Shown here: positions 51,511 through 62,647 of the stretch, piece by piece
How the letters are laid out: the number at the start of each line of letters is the position of its first letter
Position numbering within the stretch: position 1 is the first letter of the stretch
Assembly: GCA_014529385.2 (NCBI GenBank)
Contig: CM043963.1
Coordinates: 1,184,001-1,248,000 of the forward strand
Reading direction: 5' to 3'
Source: Adiantum capillus-veneris
Lineage: Eukaryota; Streptophyta; Polypodiopsida; Polypodiales; Pteridaceae
DNA length: 64,000 bases
Notes under the pieces: generated by a model
What the model was told of the DNA's origin: nothing
Seen by the model: the letters and a program-made list of their open reading frames with translations, nothing else
Database searches by the model: none
Position numbers and translations under genes: made by a program

Positions 51511-54202
51511 TATTCGTGTAGCGATGACATTGATTCCCAGGTCGTTGATCTTCTTGAAGCTCGAAGTGTTCTGCAGAGTCATAGAAGTCGTCGTCTTCTT
51601 CATCTTTTGATTCTCCACATTTCTTTGTTTGCTCCTTATTTTGAGAGCTGGTTGATGTCTGGATCTCTTCGTTTTCCGGGATTACACTCACTGCAAAATA
51701 AGGAACGACATCATAGCCATTTTCATCACAAAACTTTGTTGTGGGAGCATCCTCCACGGCGCACACGTCCAAAGTAGCCAAGATGTGTTCCCATCCAAAA
51801 GGCTCTAACTCTTCTTCAGGAAATGGTTCTGGGATATAGTCCCTATCCTCCATAGCTCGCTCTAGGATACATTCCTCACGTTTCAAGCTACCACATTGTG
51901 AAGCTCCACACATCCATAGTTCTTTAGGCTTACCTAACCAAGCTGGAAGTTCTGATCCTGCAACTGTGGCGGAATCAAACTCCTCAACCGGTGTTCTCGT
52001 CACATCCCTATAGCTATGGTCCCTCAAGTTTACCTTTGTTATGGTTTCCATATGTCTTAGGTATATATGGTCATAACCCCAATCTTGGACCATTTTCAAT
52101 TGTCGCATGAATGGTCTTCCCAGAATGATTTCATAGTTGTTCTTCTTGCCAAAGTCAACAACAACAAAAGTGTGTTCATATTCAATGCCACAAGAAGTAA
52201 CAAGTACTTTTTCTAGCAGTCCTAGGGGCTTTTTCTTGTGTCCGTCTGCAAGCTGCAGGGTCATTCGTGTGGATCTCAAGGCAGGTTTTCCCCATTTTTT
52301 CCAAACCTCTTTGGTTGTAATGGCCACGCCAGATCCACTGTCAAGGATTGCCATGGTTTTTACACCATTGAATTCCACAGGAAGGGTGGTGTTTCCATCT
52401 TCTCCCTCGTAATACTCGCCTACCTTGTTTAATGGCACTGGCCTAGTATTTAGTTGAGGCATTTCAAGCTCTTTGATGCCTTCCTCAATTTGAGTCATTG
52501 GGGTTTTTACACCAAATTTCTCTAGACATTTACCCACATTAGCCCACATGTTTGGTCTTATTCTGAGCAACTCGGCTAACATTATTGTACAGGTGACTGG
52601 GGTCGATAGAATATCTACTAGCCCCTTTGAATCGATGGCTTTGTTGGGAGACAGTCTTTGTGATGGGACTGCAACCATATCTGACTTGGTTTTGTACTCT
52701 CCCATGTAGGACGGTAGTGTTCTTAGTGAATGGGGCTGACTATCCATAGATTGTACAGATCCTTTGTTGCCCCAATCCGATCGCACGTCTAGATTCATGT
52801 GAGATCCAGTCTCAAATTCCTCTATTGGTGGTAGAAACACTCCTCGTTCATCACCAGTCTTGTCTACTCGTCTTCTTAGGTCATCGGCTTCATTGGCCTC
52901 TCTGACTTGTTTCCACAACTCGTCAAGACCATCTATCTCTTTACAATCCTCAGGTATAGCTTGGTGAAATCCCTCGAAAGAGTTATCCGTGGTATTCAGT
53001 ACTATCCTTGGTTCTAATGCTAGGTCTTTGAGGTTTGGTCTGTGTTCATGACTAGAATCTAGCTCTTTTAGTTCCTGGTTTGGTGGGATTACTTGTGTAG
53101 GCATGACACGGATCACATCCTCAGGTTTTGCAAGTGGTGGTTCTAGTAAAGATTGGGCTGTTTGAATCATTTCCCTGCACATTTCCAACCTTTGCTTTTC
53201 TAATTCCGCATAGGGATATGTCATCCACCTCTGTTCTTGGGTTTGGTTGTTTTTGAGCCTTGCATCATAGGCTTTCAAGAGGGCATCTAATGTCTCATTA
53301 ACCTTCTCTACCAACACAGATCCTCCTGAACTAGCACTTCTTGGTTTCTCATCCGTGGATGGTTCTTCTAGAGGTTTAACCATCTGTGTAAGAGAAGGTG
53401 CCTCCTTTTTCTCATGTTGTTTTATCTTCTCCTCAGCTTCGGTAAGCTTCTCAACTAGGGATTTTTGCTCTCGTTCCCTGCGTGCTTTCATCCTAGTCTT
53501 TCTAGCTTTCCAACTATTTCGTTTGCTCTTGGTTTTCTGACTAGGTACGTCTGTCTTTGGTCCTTCATCTGTCTTTAGACTCGTGTCACTTTCCGTGTTC
53601 TTTGTCTCTGGATTCTCATCAGCTTTCTTTTGAGCTTGTGCTCTCGTAACTACTTGAACTGGTACAACATTTTCATTTTCTGAGCTACTAGGTAGCTGAA
53701 CAATCCCTGATACATTTGTCGTGATTTTCTTGATTTGGTTTGGTTTTTTTGTGCAATCGGGGATCAAGTGAGTGATGCCACACTCAAGACAATAAGCATT
53801 TACTTCAGTGATCTCCGTATGAGGACATTGTTTGACCAAGTGGTTGTCACGACTTTTGTGACAATCTGTCTCTGGTTGAGGAGACTCTTTTAGCATTTCC
53901 TCTTGGCTATAAGCAAGCTTTGACCTAGATAAGCCGTTATTTGCAATGAATCGCAATGTCCTTTCGTCCATTTCATACCTTCTTTCTTTCGACTGAAACC
54001 CAGGAGGTGGAGGTTGTACCGGCCTCACCACTCCATGTGTTTCTCTCACATATTGTTGCTCCGAAGGGTAGTACTCACTTTGGTTGCTATACCACATTGT
54101 AGCTGGTACTGGCGTTGGTTTATTTGATGCTTCCATCATTGGCATGTATCTCATGTCTACCGGCATTCTAGCACCTGGCAGCCGAGGTTGTTGTCCTAAC
54201 AA
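51476..54202 (-). CDS. gag-pro: E9 gag C-terminus and protease 1 (minus strand)
   Basis: A single open frame of 908 codons, the longest in the window; its first codon is TTG, and by comparison with E3 the true frame extends upstream across a frameshift at about 54180-54200. In order: Pro-rich segment; CHKSRDNHLVKQC and CLECGITHLIPDC knuckle-like motifs; VVPVQVVTRAQAQKK; a long charged region with GGSVLVEKVNETLDALLKAY; protease 1 with DSG at 52334-52342 (AILDSGSGVAITTKEVW) and ILGRPFMRQLKMVQDW; then NLRDHSYRDVTRTPVEEFDS, WMCGASQCGSLKREECILER and EPFGWEHILATLDVCAV. It stops at 51476. It shows that the WMCGAS module belongs to the gag-protease part rather than to RT, because E9 has no RT. Confidence 0.85.
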   Translation of the reverse strand: MLGQQPRLPGARMPVDMRYMPMMEASNKPTPVPATMWYSNQSEYYPSEQQYVRETHGVVRPVQPPPPGFQSKERRYEMDERTLRFIANNGLSRSKLAYSQEEMLKESPQPETDCHKSRDNHLVKQCPHTEITEVNAYCLECGITHLIPDCTKKPNQIKKITTNVSGIVQLPSSSENENVVPVQVVTRAQAQKKADENPETKNTESDTSLKTDEGPKTDVPSQKTKSKRNSWKARKTRMKARREREQKSLVEKLTEAEEKIKQHEKKEAPSLTQMVKPLEEPSTDEKPRSASSGGSVLVEKVNETLDALLKAYDARLKNNQTQEQRWMTYPYAELEKQRLEMCREMIQTAQSLLEPPLAKPEDVIRVMPTQVIPPNQELKELDSSHEHRPNLKDLALEPRIVLNTTDNSFEGFHQAIPEDCKEIDGLDELWKQVREANEADDLRRRVDKTGDERGVFLPPIEEFETGSHMNLDVRSDWGNKGSVQSMDSQPHSLRTLPSYMGEYKTKSDMVAVPSQRLSPNKAIDSKGLVDILSTPVTCTIMLAELLRIRPNMWANVGKCLEKFGVKTPMTQIEEGIKELEMPQLNTRPVPLNKVGEYYEGEDGNTTLPVEFNGVKTMAILDSGSGVAITTKEVWKKWGKPALRSTRMTLQLADGHKKKPLGLLEKVLVTSCGIEYEHTFVVVDFGKKNNYEIILGRPFMRQLKMVQDWGYDHIYLRHMETITKVNLRDHSYRDVTRTPVEEFDSATVAGSELPAWLGKPKELWMCGASQCGSLKREECILERAMEDRDYIPEPFPEEELEPFGWEHILATLDVCAVEDAPTTKFCDENGYDVVPYFAVSVIPENEEIQTSTSSQNKEQTKKCGESKDEEDDDFYDSAEHFELQEDQRPGNQCHRYTNKGIKGGFQSPR

Positions 54203-55052
54203 GCTGTGGCCTTAAAACTCCTACTGGTCTTGGCACATTCCCTGTAATGTATCTAGGTGGAGTAGGTGCTTCTTGAACAGGTTGTACATACCTCTCCCTA
54301 GCATTTTCCATGCTATAATAGCACTCTTCCTCCATATGGTTCGTCCATTTTCTCTCAATTTCACACCACTTCGGCTCTCCCGAATCAGACCTTACAAGAG
54401 GAATCAACCTCTTGACCAAGTCGTCGATAAGCTTTTCTTGATCAATAGGTGCCGTTGGCTTGGCAATGGACTCACTTATCTGTGAAACACTGTGCTGAGA
54501 GGATGTGTCATCTCCTTGACTCTTTAAGTCCTTTTCTTTGTATGCCTCACAATTATCCACTAGATAAAGAGCTTCTTTGATCAACTCGTTTAGCGTCATC
54601 CTCCTTATCATATGCAGATCCTTCTGAAGGTCCGCATGTCTCATTCCCTAGATAAAGATCAGCATCAGTCATGCTTGCGTAGGTAATTCCACTCTCGGAC
54701 AGAGCTTAACATATCTCTTGAGTCGTAATGATGCTTTGCGTACTGATTCATCCTCTTTCTGTTTGAATCTATGGATTTGCGAGACCGTGTTGTGAGCAAT
54801 GCCTGTTGGCGAGAATTCTTCAATAAACTCCTCAAACAGCTCATCTAGGGTCTCAAAATCCCATATTTCCACCGAGTCGAACCAAGTAGCTGCATCATCT
54901 TCTAGAGTCAATCCAAATCTTGCAAACTGTGTCGCAAAATCTGAAACTTCCTCTGCTTTAATCACTCTTCTAAAAGCCGCTACATGATCTCTCGGATCTT
55001 CATCTCCGGAGTATTTTCTGTTTACCCATTTCTGGACTTGGGATGGTCTAAC
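54168..55052 (-). pseudogene. gag: E9 gag core (minus strand)
   Basis: Retrotransposon gag domain: VNRKYSGDEDPRDHVAAFRR, LTLEDDAATWFDSVEIWDFE, IHRFKQKEDESVRKASLRLK, then MRHADLQKDLHMIRRMTLNE. Stops at about 54666 and 54648 separate the two open pieces (54965-54669 and 54644-54168), and a frameshift at about 54180-54200 separates it from the 908-codon frame. It corresponds to E3 10907-11620. Confidence 0.8.
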
Positions 55053-55556
55053 TCATCGATTGTCTACAAGTCTAACCAGAGACTCTCCCAATCCTTCTCT
55101 CATTATCGCTCTTGAAGGGAATCCTGGTGGCTCTCTTCTTGGAATTCCTATAGGAATTCTCGTGTTTGGTGGAGGCATTTGTGGTCCTTCATTGACCAAA
55201 TATCCACCTCTTTCTAGTACAGTCTGTGGATTTGTGCTTTCTATAACTCTGTATTCGCGTCCATACTTGTCGACAACTATAGATCTCCATTGACAGTCGA
55301 CTCCGTATGTGTAGACATATAAGAGCTTGTAGTCCGTTATCTCTTCTAGGTATGGATCTAAGCACCTATAAAGATTGACCTCATTGTCGTCAATGTATCT
55401 ATATAGTCCTTCACTCTCATGACCAATCATCCAAACTCTCTCAACAAGATGGGTTTTTATCAATTGCAAGTTTGGAAGATCCATTGTGGGAGGATATTCC
55501 TCTATCGTCGGGATCTCCAAGCTTGTGTAAGCTGCATTTGAATCTAGGATAGACAT
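55053..55556 (-). pseudogene. gag: E9 gag N-terminus (minus strand)
   Basis: Open for 167 codons from ATG 55556. Acidic, Tyr-rich segment (YRYIDDNEVNLYRCLDPYLE), then DKYGREYRVIESTNPQTVLE and a Pro-rich part, ending ESLVRLVDNR before a TGA; the frame then continues VRPSQVQKW into the gag core. The corresponding E3 region also ends in a D-R-N/Y-G-x-x-Y phrase, supporting homology. Start chosen because it is the first ATG after the leader. Confidence 0.7.
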
Positions 55557-55971
55557 GATTTTTGGGCTTAAGAGATTTTTCTTGGTTCAAGTAGACTTAG
55601 TCCACTGTGTTCAAGTTCTTTGGTTAGGGAAAAGTCGAAACTATGTCCAAAACCGCAACCGTTTCGTCACAATTCTCACAAATTGTCGCTTTTAGACACC
55701 CCTGACTTCCGGATGAATTTTGAGGCCTTAAACGATGTTTTTTTCAAAGTTTTGCTCTAAGATCTGTAGAGCCGCTCTCAAGCTACGTTTTGATATAAAA
55801 ACTTTTCCGATCCGATACTATTTGTGAAAGTTATGGCCAAAACAGTGAAATGCAGTTTAGAATGGTCAAAATGAGTCCAAATTCAATTTTAAAAGAAGAT
55901 TTGGGATCTCTGTGACATTGTGAACACTTCTGTATGGTCAAAATTACAATTGGACCCTAAAACTGGCCTTG

Positions 55972-55995
55972 AGACATCCTACACGTAGGATGTAT
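55972..55995. repeat. E9 leader palindrome 1 (last bases changed)
   Basis: AGACATCCTACA, CGTAGGATGTAT. Confidence 0.8.
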
Positions 55996-56034
55996 ATATG
56001 CTCAGAATTTCATTTGGACCTAAAAATGGCCTTG

Positions 56035-56058
56035 ATACATCCTACGCGTAGGATGTCT
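56035..56058. repeat. E9 leader palindrome 2
   Basis: ATACATCCTACG then CGTAGGATGTCT; 63 bp after copy 1. Confidence 0.8.
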
Positions 56059-56159
56059 TTTTGCTCAGAATGACTTGAAATTTTCACCCTAGCTTCTCCT
56101 TGATGTGCTGATCACAATGGTGTGCTCATAAGTTGGTTTGGAGTCCTAAATCAAGTTGG

Positions 56160-56183
56160 AGACATCCTACACGTAAGATGTCT
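56160..56183. repeat. E9 leader palindrome 3
   Basis: AGACATCCTACA then CGTAAGATGTCT. Confidence 0.8.
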
Positions 56184-56443
56184 TTTTGCTCTGTTTCAGC
56201 TCAAACTTGCACTATAGCTTCCCCTTGATGTGTTAAACTAACAGCTATTTTTACTTTTTGATTCTGACACCTATAGGTTGGTCAAATGATCAAGAATCTG
56301 TTCCAAAAGCCTGATGTCTGTTCTGATGAATTCCTAAGTCAAATCAACTCCAAATTGGACCAAATTTGACTAGGAGGCTTTCCTAAGGCTATACAACACC
56401 CTGCTATGGTCACAGTAGAATTTTGGTTTCAGAATTATGCAGT

Positions 56444-56467
56444 AGACATCCTACGCGTAGGATGTCT
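56444..56467. repeat. E9 leader palindrome 4
   Basis: Perfect copy; 284 bp after copy 3. Confidence 0.9.
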
Positions 56468-56568
56468 AACTTCTCAGAATTTCCCCAAATTTGAACCACA
56501 GACTCTCCTTATGGTGCTGATCACAGTGGTATGCTCAAAATTAAGTTTGGAGTGCAAAATCACACATA

Positions 56569-56592
56569 TGACATCCTACGCGTAGGATGTCT
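56569..56592. repeat. E9 leader palindrome 5
   Basis: TGACATCCTACG then CGTAGGATGTCT; 125 bp after copy 4. Confidence 0.85.
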
Positions 56593-57010
56593 TTTTGGCC
56601 TGTTTGACCATAGACTTGTCCCACAGCTTCTCCTTGATGTCAATAACCCACTGGTATGCTTAGATTTGAGTTTGGATCTCAAAAGACCCAAATTTTAGTT
56701 GTTCTTGCCTTTTTCAGTCAAAAGTGTTAAAGTCCGCTTTGAACCCAATTTTCTCACCCAAATGAGGTGAAACCCCTTTTAGTCACTCGATACAACATTT
56801 AGAACATGCCTATGGAGTCATCCTATGGTTTGGTCTCAAAATTAGGCCTTGGACACAATTTAGGTAGGATGTCTGGCAATTCTCGTCTTTTGGCTTTGAT
56901 CTGTCAAAATTTGGTCAAATTTCCACTTTCCAGGTGAAAATAGGGTAAAACCTACCTTCTAAACACACTGGTAACCTCAGATTTTCAAAATTTCCACCAG
57001 ATCACCCTGT

Positions 57011-57034
57011 AGACATCCTACGCGTAGGATGTCT
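57011..57034. repeat. E9 leader palindrome 6
   Basis: Perfect copy. Confidence 0.9.
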
Positions 57035-57300
57035 ACTGCTAATTTTTTCAGACTGAAGTGTCCTTGATGTTTCCTTATGCTCTTAGCAAGTGCAAGTATG
57101 CTTCACAATTGCAAAAACATGCAAAAATCACTCAAGTTAAGCCTTTTCTGAAATTTTACGTTTTCTGACTCTGCCTTTTGGCTTTTGGTCAACAAAAGTA
57201 GGGAAAAACACCCAAGTCAATATGTTACTAGGGTAAAACCTACCCTCTGAACCCACTGGTCAACTCAAAATTTCAAAATTTGGTCTCCAGAACCCTCTTG

Positions 57301-57324
57301 AGACATCCTACGCGTAGGATGTCT
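57301..57324. repeat. E9 leader palindrome 7
   Basis: Perfect copy; 290 bp after copy 6. Confidence 0.9.
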
Positions 57325-57845
57325 ATGTTTACAGAATTGCAGGTTTTCTTCACAGAACCCTTGCAAATGCTCTTTTGTATGCACAACATCAGTCAGTCAT
57401 ACAAAAATATCCACAAAAGCTTGTTTAATGCATTTTTACCCTCAAAAGCACACTTTTCCGTGATTTCAAATGCAATCAAGCACTTTAGCAAATAATTCAG
57501 TGATGAATAGCTCTAGATCAGAATCGGATCACTTACCTAAAGCTACTCCTACAAATTATATGGGGTTTTGCATCTATGAGTAGAAAAACGCATCACTGCC
57601 ACACACGGACTAGTAAACGCTTTTATCACCTAACAAATCACTCAACCACCAACAACTACTCTAATCCACAGATCCTAACTAAACCTATCTAGTCGCAGAC
57701 CCTCGGCAAGACACACGCTTCCTGGCTATCCACTTGATCGCGGAATATCCTCTTCCGGATCCACTTAAGAAAAATGCTTTCTTTAGCCGAAACTAAATCA
57801 AGCAACCATCACACGAGTGTTAGTAGGAAACCTACTTAGGTCCTT

Positions 57846-57866
57846 GTGTCCCCGACAGCGGCGCCG
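57846..57866 (-). other. E9 primer-binding site
   Basis: Minus strand, one base after the LTR: CGGCGCCGCTGTCGGGGACA. A tRNA-Asp-like site with a few substitutions relative to E6. Confidence 0.65.
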
Positions 57867-57867
57867 A

Positions 57868-58824
57868 TGTTGGACGGGAGAGACTCACACACCCATGAAG
57901 TGCATGCAAACACTACCTAGATCAACATAATGTCAATCGAGGACACAGATGACACGATAGGCACACGGAGGAAATCTCTTAAGCTTGTCAAGCTGAGACC
58001 ATCCTACACATACAACACTCTGGAAGGCCAACTAAACTACAATCAAGAACCTCACTGCTCTCAACTACACCACCTAGCCACATACACACATAAGGAAGGT
58101 AACTCACCTAATCATGCCAGATTCGTACGAAACTTAAGGAACACCATCTCCTCACTAGGATACACCTGTCCCTAAGCTTCTACACTCAAAACCCTCACTC
58201 TAAACCCATCTGCAGAAAACGCGTAGGATGACATAGCCGAATTTCGAAAGTGCCCGAAACTGAAATTTATGAGTACCTATGCGTAGCTTACGTCGCCACG
58301 ATTCTATAGACTACTAGCACGCAGAAAACAGACATCGTTTGATACACTTACGACCACAAATAGCTCGTAGATGCGTCGACGTGTGCGCTTCGTCTCGTGG
58401 GGAATACTTGGCGTTGTCGCGTAGCTCTCCTCGAGCCTACCGCAATGGTGCAGTCGGATCTCCAATGTGTTGAGCAAGCCGGGCGTAGCGAGAGGATGAA
58501 GCTCACGCTCACTCTCTTTCTCTCTCACACACAGTAGACGACAGCGCTAAAAACTTGATTATGATAAAAGTCTTTTTACAAAATGACCTAAGTACCTTAT
58601 ATACTAAGGCTATCTTAGGTTTAACCAAAATTGGGGTTGAAAGAGCCAAATGGCTTTGTATTTACAATCTGGAAGTGCCATTGCACCCCGGCTTCTGAAA
58701 CTAAAATAACTACTCATTACAAATGACGTTTATAGCCATAATCCGCAGCATTTCATAACTCGCAAAAGATAAGACTTTGGTACGAAACTTGAGTTATGTT
58801 GTGTGGTTGACCCAACGGTCAACA
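57868..58824 (-). repeat. E9 5' LTR (957 bp)
   Basis: Same ends and length as the LTR at 47546-48502, including the half palindrome at about 58219-58234. Confidence 0.95.
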
Positions 58825-58829
58825 CCCTA
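58825..58829. repeat. E9 target-site duplication, right
   Basis: CCCTA; E8 RT sequence resumes here. Confidence 0.9.
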
Positions 58830-59145
58830 TCACAACCTTTAACCATCTTATGAGTGAGCTTGACCTTTTAGAAAAGAGTTAGGTGATTTTGTTATAGACT
58901 TCTTTGATGACATTCTCATATTTTCAAAATACAAGGTTTGGGTATTATGAGCTCACAATCATTTCTTTTGGCTGGGTATCAACTCTACAACCTTTAACCA
59001 TCTTATGAGTGACCTTGACCTTTTAGAAAAGAGCTATATGATTTTTTTGTGGACTTATTTGATGACGTTCTCATATTTTCAAACACCAAAGAAGAGTGAG
59101 AACATGTATGCCATTTTTTGGGAATTCTTGAAAAAGTCTAGTTAA
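58825..59145 (+). pseudogene. E8 reverse transcriptase remnant, right part
   Basis: Continues the Ty3/gypsy RT cut at 47540. TTTNHLMSDL-type codons, then FVDLFDDVLIFSNTKEE, the DD catalytic block with FDD in place of YxDD, then HVCHFLGILEK. About 100 bp around the catalytic block occur twice, 155 bp apart (from 58832 and from 58987). The earlier RT block (TRFGYYELTIISFG) lies between the two copies. Frameshifts throughout. Confidence 0.7.
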
Positions 59146-59464
59146 TACGCTAAGTAAGGTAAGTGCTCTTTCTTTACAAAAAAGGTGTATCTTCCCATTG
59201 AAGCCTTACCATCTTCCTTTATTGTTCCAAGTTGATGATAGATCTTTCGTTTTGTTGGGGAGTTTGTAAGGTCCCTCTCGTACTCTTGTACACTATGAAA
59301 TCAAGGGCCATCTCTTAGTGAATTTTATTTTGAAGCCTCAAACTTATTTAGTATCTTTTGCACCTTTTAAATCCAAGAGAAGTGTGGGACCAACCTTCTA
59401 TGGACTTAGCCATCTTGAAAATTTGATTTTTTAATTGGATAAGTCTACTTTTGAATTTTTTCCA
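59146..59464 (+). other. Unassigned E8 sequence
   Basis: No frame longer than a few tens of codons. A second AAGAGAAGTGTGGGA phrase at about 59377 repeats the start of the LTR-like block at 59472, so the LTR or purine tract region may be duplicated. Confidence 0.35.
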
Positions 59465-60085
59465 CTAGCAAAACCAAGATAAGTGTGGGACAAACCTCCT
59501 ATGGACTTGTCACAACTTCAAAATTGGATTCTATAAAGAGGAGTCCACTTTTTGTTTTTTCTCACTATGAAAAAATGCTCACTTAGTTGACTTTTCATAA
59601 GAAACTACCTTTCTTACAAAACAATACTTTTCTCTTACAACATCTCCCCTTTAACTTATTTATCATATAAAAGGAAGTGTTAGTTTATCATATAAAAGGA
59701 AGTGTTAGGATATGTAAGGAGAGAGATGTGACTTGTGAGAATAAACTTATGAATTGTATGGAGAAGCATGAGTAGCATAAGAAAATGTAAGGAGGGACAT
59801 GTAAATTGTAAGCAAAAACTTATCAATTGTAAGAAGAGTCATGAGCAATGTAAGAAAGGGCATGTGAATTGTAAGAAGAGGTTTGATATTTGTAAGAAGA
59901 AGCATAAGTAGTGTAAGGAAATGTAAGTGAAAGCATGTGAAGTGTAAGAATGTGTAAACTAAGTTTTTATTATATTAAAAATCTAACTAACTCAAATTTT
60001 GTTACCTTAAACTAGTAAAATAGAATCTATAAGAGCTTTGGAGTCCATACATAAGGAGCTTCTTCTTGAAGAAGGATATACACAT
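59465..60085 (+). repeat. E8 LTR-like repeat, right copy
   Basis: Direct repeat of 45255-45830 (see there); diverges after GAGCTTCTTCTTGAAGAAGG. Confidence 0.6.
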
Positions 60086-60127
60086 ATGCGTGCGTGCATG
60101 CACACACGCGCGCTCGTGTGTGTGTGC

Positions 60128-60487
60128 ATGCACACATACACACACACACACACACACACTCCCCTTCACCCTTAAGCTTATCCCACCACCATAACCTTCC
60201 CCAAGAAGACCCTTCCCTTCCCTCAAGGAAACTCTAATCCTCCTCTCCCTTCCATGCAAGCATAGTTTTAGCTATGGAACCTTGATCTTCATCTCCGTTT
60301 ACCCTTTCCTTCCACACACACACACACACACACACACACTCCCCTTCACCCTTAAGCTTATCCCACCACCATAACCTTCCCCAAGAAGACCCTTCCCTTC
60401 CCTCAAGGCAACTCTGATCCTCCTCTCCCTTCCATGCAAGCATAGTTTGAGCTATGGAACCTTGATCTTCATCTCCGTTTACCCTTT
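60128..60487 (+). repeat. 180-bp tandem duplication
   Basis: Two units with period exactly 180 bp, each beginning with an AC run, then CTCCCCTTCACCC..., ending ACCCTTTCCTTC. Only about three differences by eye. Confidence 0.92.
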
Positions 60488-60569
60488 CCTTCTATCTCTC
60501 TCCATTTAGGATTATAAAAAGCTTTACCCTTCTCAAGATTTTGTTCTCCCTTTCCCTATTGCTCACTAT

Positions 60570-60867
60570 TGGGGGTACCATCGTAGCATAGCTCCAATGA
60601 CCAACAATAATAGTCAATCCAGAGGGATGAGCTACCTGGCTAGGGTATGGAGACACTCACACAATTAGTGAACTAATCATGGCAACAAGAACGATAACTC
60701 TATGAAGTGGGCTTCTTGGCCTATGGAGGAGCTAAGCCACAATGTTTGGCAATATCTACATCCACTTCTCACCACCTCAAATCAACCCAATCACACACAC
60801 TATCGATTGCAAGATGCACAAATCACTAATCCTATCATGCAACACACTAATCATAAGCGCGCGAGCG

Positions 60868-60938
<71 letters not shown>

Positions 60939-61377
60939 CTATCAAGCATTTGCACTCCAATCAAACCTACATGCACACACAAAGATTAGAGGGAAATCAC
61001 ACAAGATTAGAGCGGAATTAACCACTAATTAGTTACAATCTAGCTAATCAAAGCATCATTAACAATCATAAGAAGTATGAGAGAGGCATAGTGAAAGAGA
61101 ATTAAGCCTAAATTAGTGTTAATCAAGTCACATGAGCAAGGAGAAGATGAAGGACTCCATAGCCACACACCTCATGAACTCTCACCAAAGAATGGTATCA
61201 ACAAATGAGACTGAGAACCTTAATTTCATTTACACACTGCCTTATATACCTACGGTAAAAATATGCAATGTCCTAGTGTCCAAGGCGTTTAGGGCTCCAC
61301 CACTTACTAAATTTGCAATCTATGCACACTAACTAACCTATTCTTTACAGCTTGGAACTTCCATTGATCCTGTAACA
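60570..61377 (-). repeat. Possible E10 LTR (minus strand)
   Basis: On the minus strand begins TGTTACAGG and ends CCCCCA; minus-strand GTATATAAGG at about 61243 resembles the E9 TATA box. The left part has GAGACACTCACACAA, similar to the E9 LTR end. No target duplication (ACTAT versus CATTT) and no purine tract, so this is tentative. Confidence 0.35.
60872..60933 (+). repeat. (AC)n microsatellite
   Basis: About 62 bases of AC after a GCGCGCGAGCGCACG lead. Confidence 0.97.
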
Positions 61378-61428
61378 CATTTCAAATATTACAATGGCTT
61401 GAAATAAATCGTGAATTTACTTATTAAG

Positions 61429-62120
61429 AGTATGTACAAGAGAAGTATAATGAAGTTCTAAATTAAGGTCTAATACTTGGATGACCAAAGGAAAAGAACC
61501 CAGTGGAAAAAAAGTACCTTTGGGATAAGCACATTATTGGAGCACTTATTAGCATGGGAAATATTAATAAAGTACTAAAGGGATTATTTGTTGATGGATA
61601 TGGAAATAAGAGGGTAGCAAATAAAAGGGTAGCACGATGAAACATTGGTTTGCTTGTTGTAGTTTGCTCAAGGTGCATAGGTGGAAGCAAAAAAGAGTGT
61701 CTAATGCATATGTCCAATGGTGGGACATCCTATGTATGCATACACTTAAATGCATAGGAAACAATATGTTGTGGAAGAGAGATCTTTGAGGGAAACTTAA
61801 AAAAAAGGGTGTAGCTATAAAAGCATATGACATGGCTTTACAAGCTGGAACCCCTTTAAGAAGGGTTTTTGCTGGTGAGGATATGTGCTCTCATCTAACT
61901 ATGCATTGTGCATGAGTGCTGGACTCTATGTCACTCGACCATAATTAAGCTAATAGACTTCAACTCTTATGCTCATTGCATCTAGCATGAATGGCACGAC
62001 TTATATATGCTCAACTCTTGCAGCTTGAGCATAAGCCTAATAACTATGACTCTTAGCACAAAGTTTAATATGACTTGAAGCTTTGGGACCAACACTTTGC
62101 TCATTTTTTGGCTCAATAGT
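61429..62120 (-). repeat. R1 repeat, second copy
   Basis: Homologous to 49286-50010 in E9 (see there). It lies between the possible E10 LTR and a gag/W(V/I)PK-like remnant, the same order as in E9. Confidence 0.7.
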
Positions 62121-62647
62121 CCACTCTGACTATGCTAAATAGTGTTTTTTTGCACCCTAGTGACTTGACTTTTCACATTCTTGAGCTTACTACAAACATT
62201 TCTTCAGGTAAAAGTAAGCTTGAATCCTTAAAAAGAGGATTTTTTAAGGATCAAGTTGGCATTGAATATTTCTTTTGCCATACCTGTTTTATCTTGGAAT
62301 CTGTAGCTTTGTTGGTTGAGTTGTCCTTCTTTGACTGTGAAGACTCCATTATCTGTTTGGTTCTCCAATTAGGCTTATTGATACAAGTCTTTGATGTTGT
62401 TGTAGATACGAGTCTTTGATGTTGTTGTAGGCCTTTGTTCACTGTCGGCATTTGGATTTTGACTAGGAGCATTGGAAGACTTTAGGAATCCAAACCTCTC
62501 CATTACCTTCATAGGTTCTTTGATGACTTTGATTGGCACTATGTCTTGTTGAGCTATTGAGATCTTCATGCTCTTCTGTTGTAGTTGTAATGGGTTTTTG
62601 GTTGACTGGTTGCCAGATCTTTGTATAGACTTTGTATAATCTGGCAG
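62121..62647 (-). pseudogene. E10 gag/W(V/I)PK-type remnant (minus strand)
   Basis: Weak but oriented like E9. Minus strand at about 62530 reads QQDIVPIKVIKE, matching the VPIKVITRAQ segment after the gag zinc knuckles of E5 and E9. Further on, KIKQVWQKK at about 62270 resembles the W(V/I)PK motif. A short direct repeat (GAGTCTTTGATGTTGTTGTAG) occurs at about 62390 and 62410. The assignment rests on these phrases only. Confidence 0.4.

Larger units (their letters stand above)
55557..57845 (-). other. E9 5' leader with palindromes
   Basis: About 2.3 kb, no gene. Carries the E7-type palindrome at 55972, 56035, 56160, 56444, 56569, 57011 and 57301, with a degenerate copy at about 56851. Gaps between centres are 63, 125, 284, 125, 282, 160 and 290 bp; 125 and 160 add to 285. 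Units share phrases such as CTCCTTGATGTGCTGATCAC / CTCCTTATGGTGCTGATCAC. Confidence 0.8.

Noticed and set aside
60702-60989. ORF with a His-Thr run
   Set aside because: Translation of the (AC)n microsatellite.
60570-61377. Solo LTR
   Set aside because: TG..CA ends are present, but the flanking five bases do not match and no purine tract or PBS adjoins; kept only as a tentative LTR.
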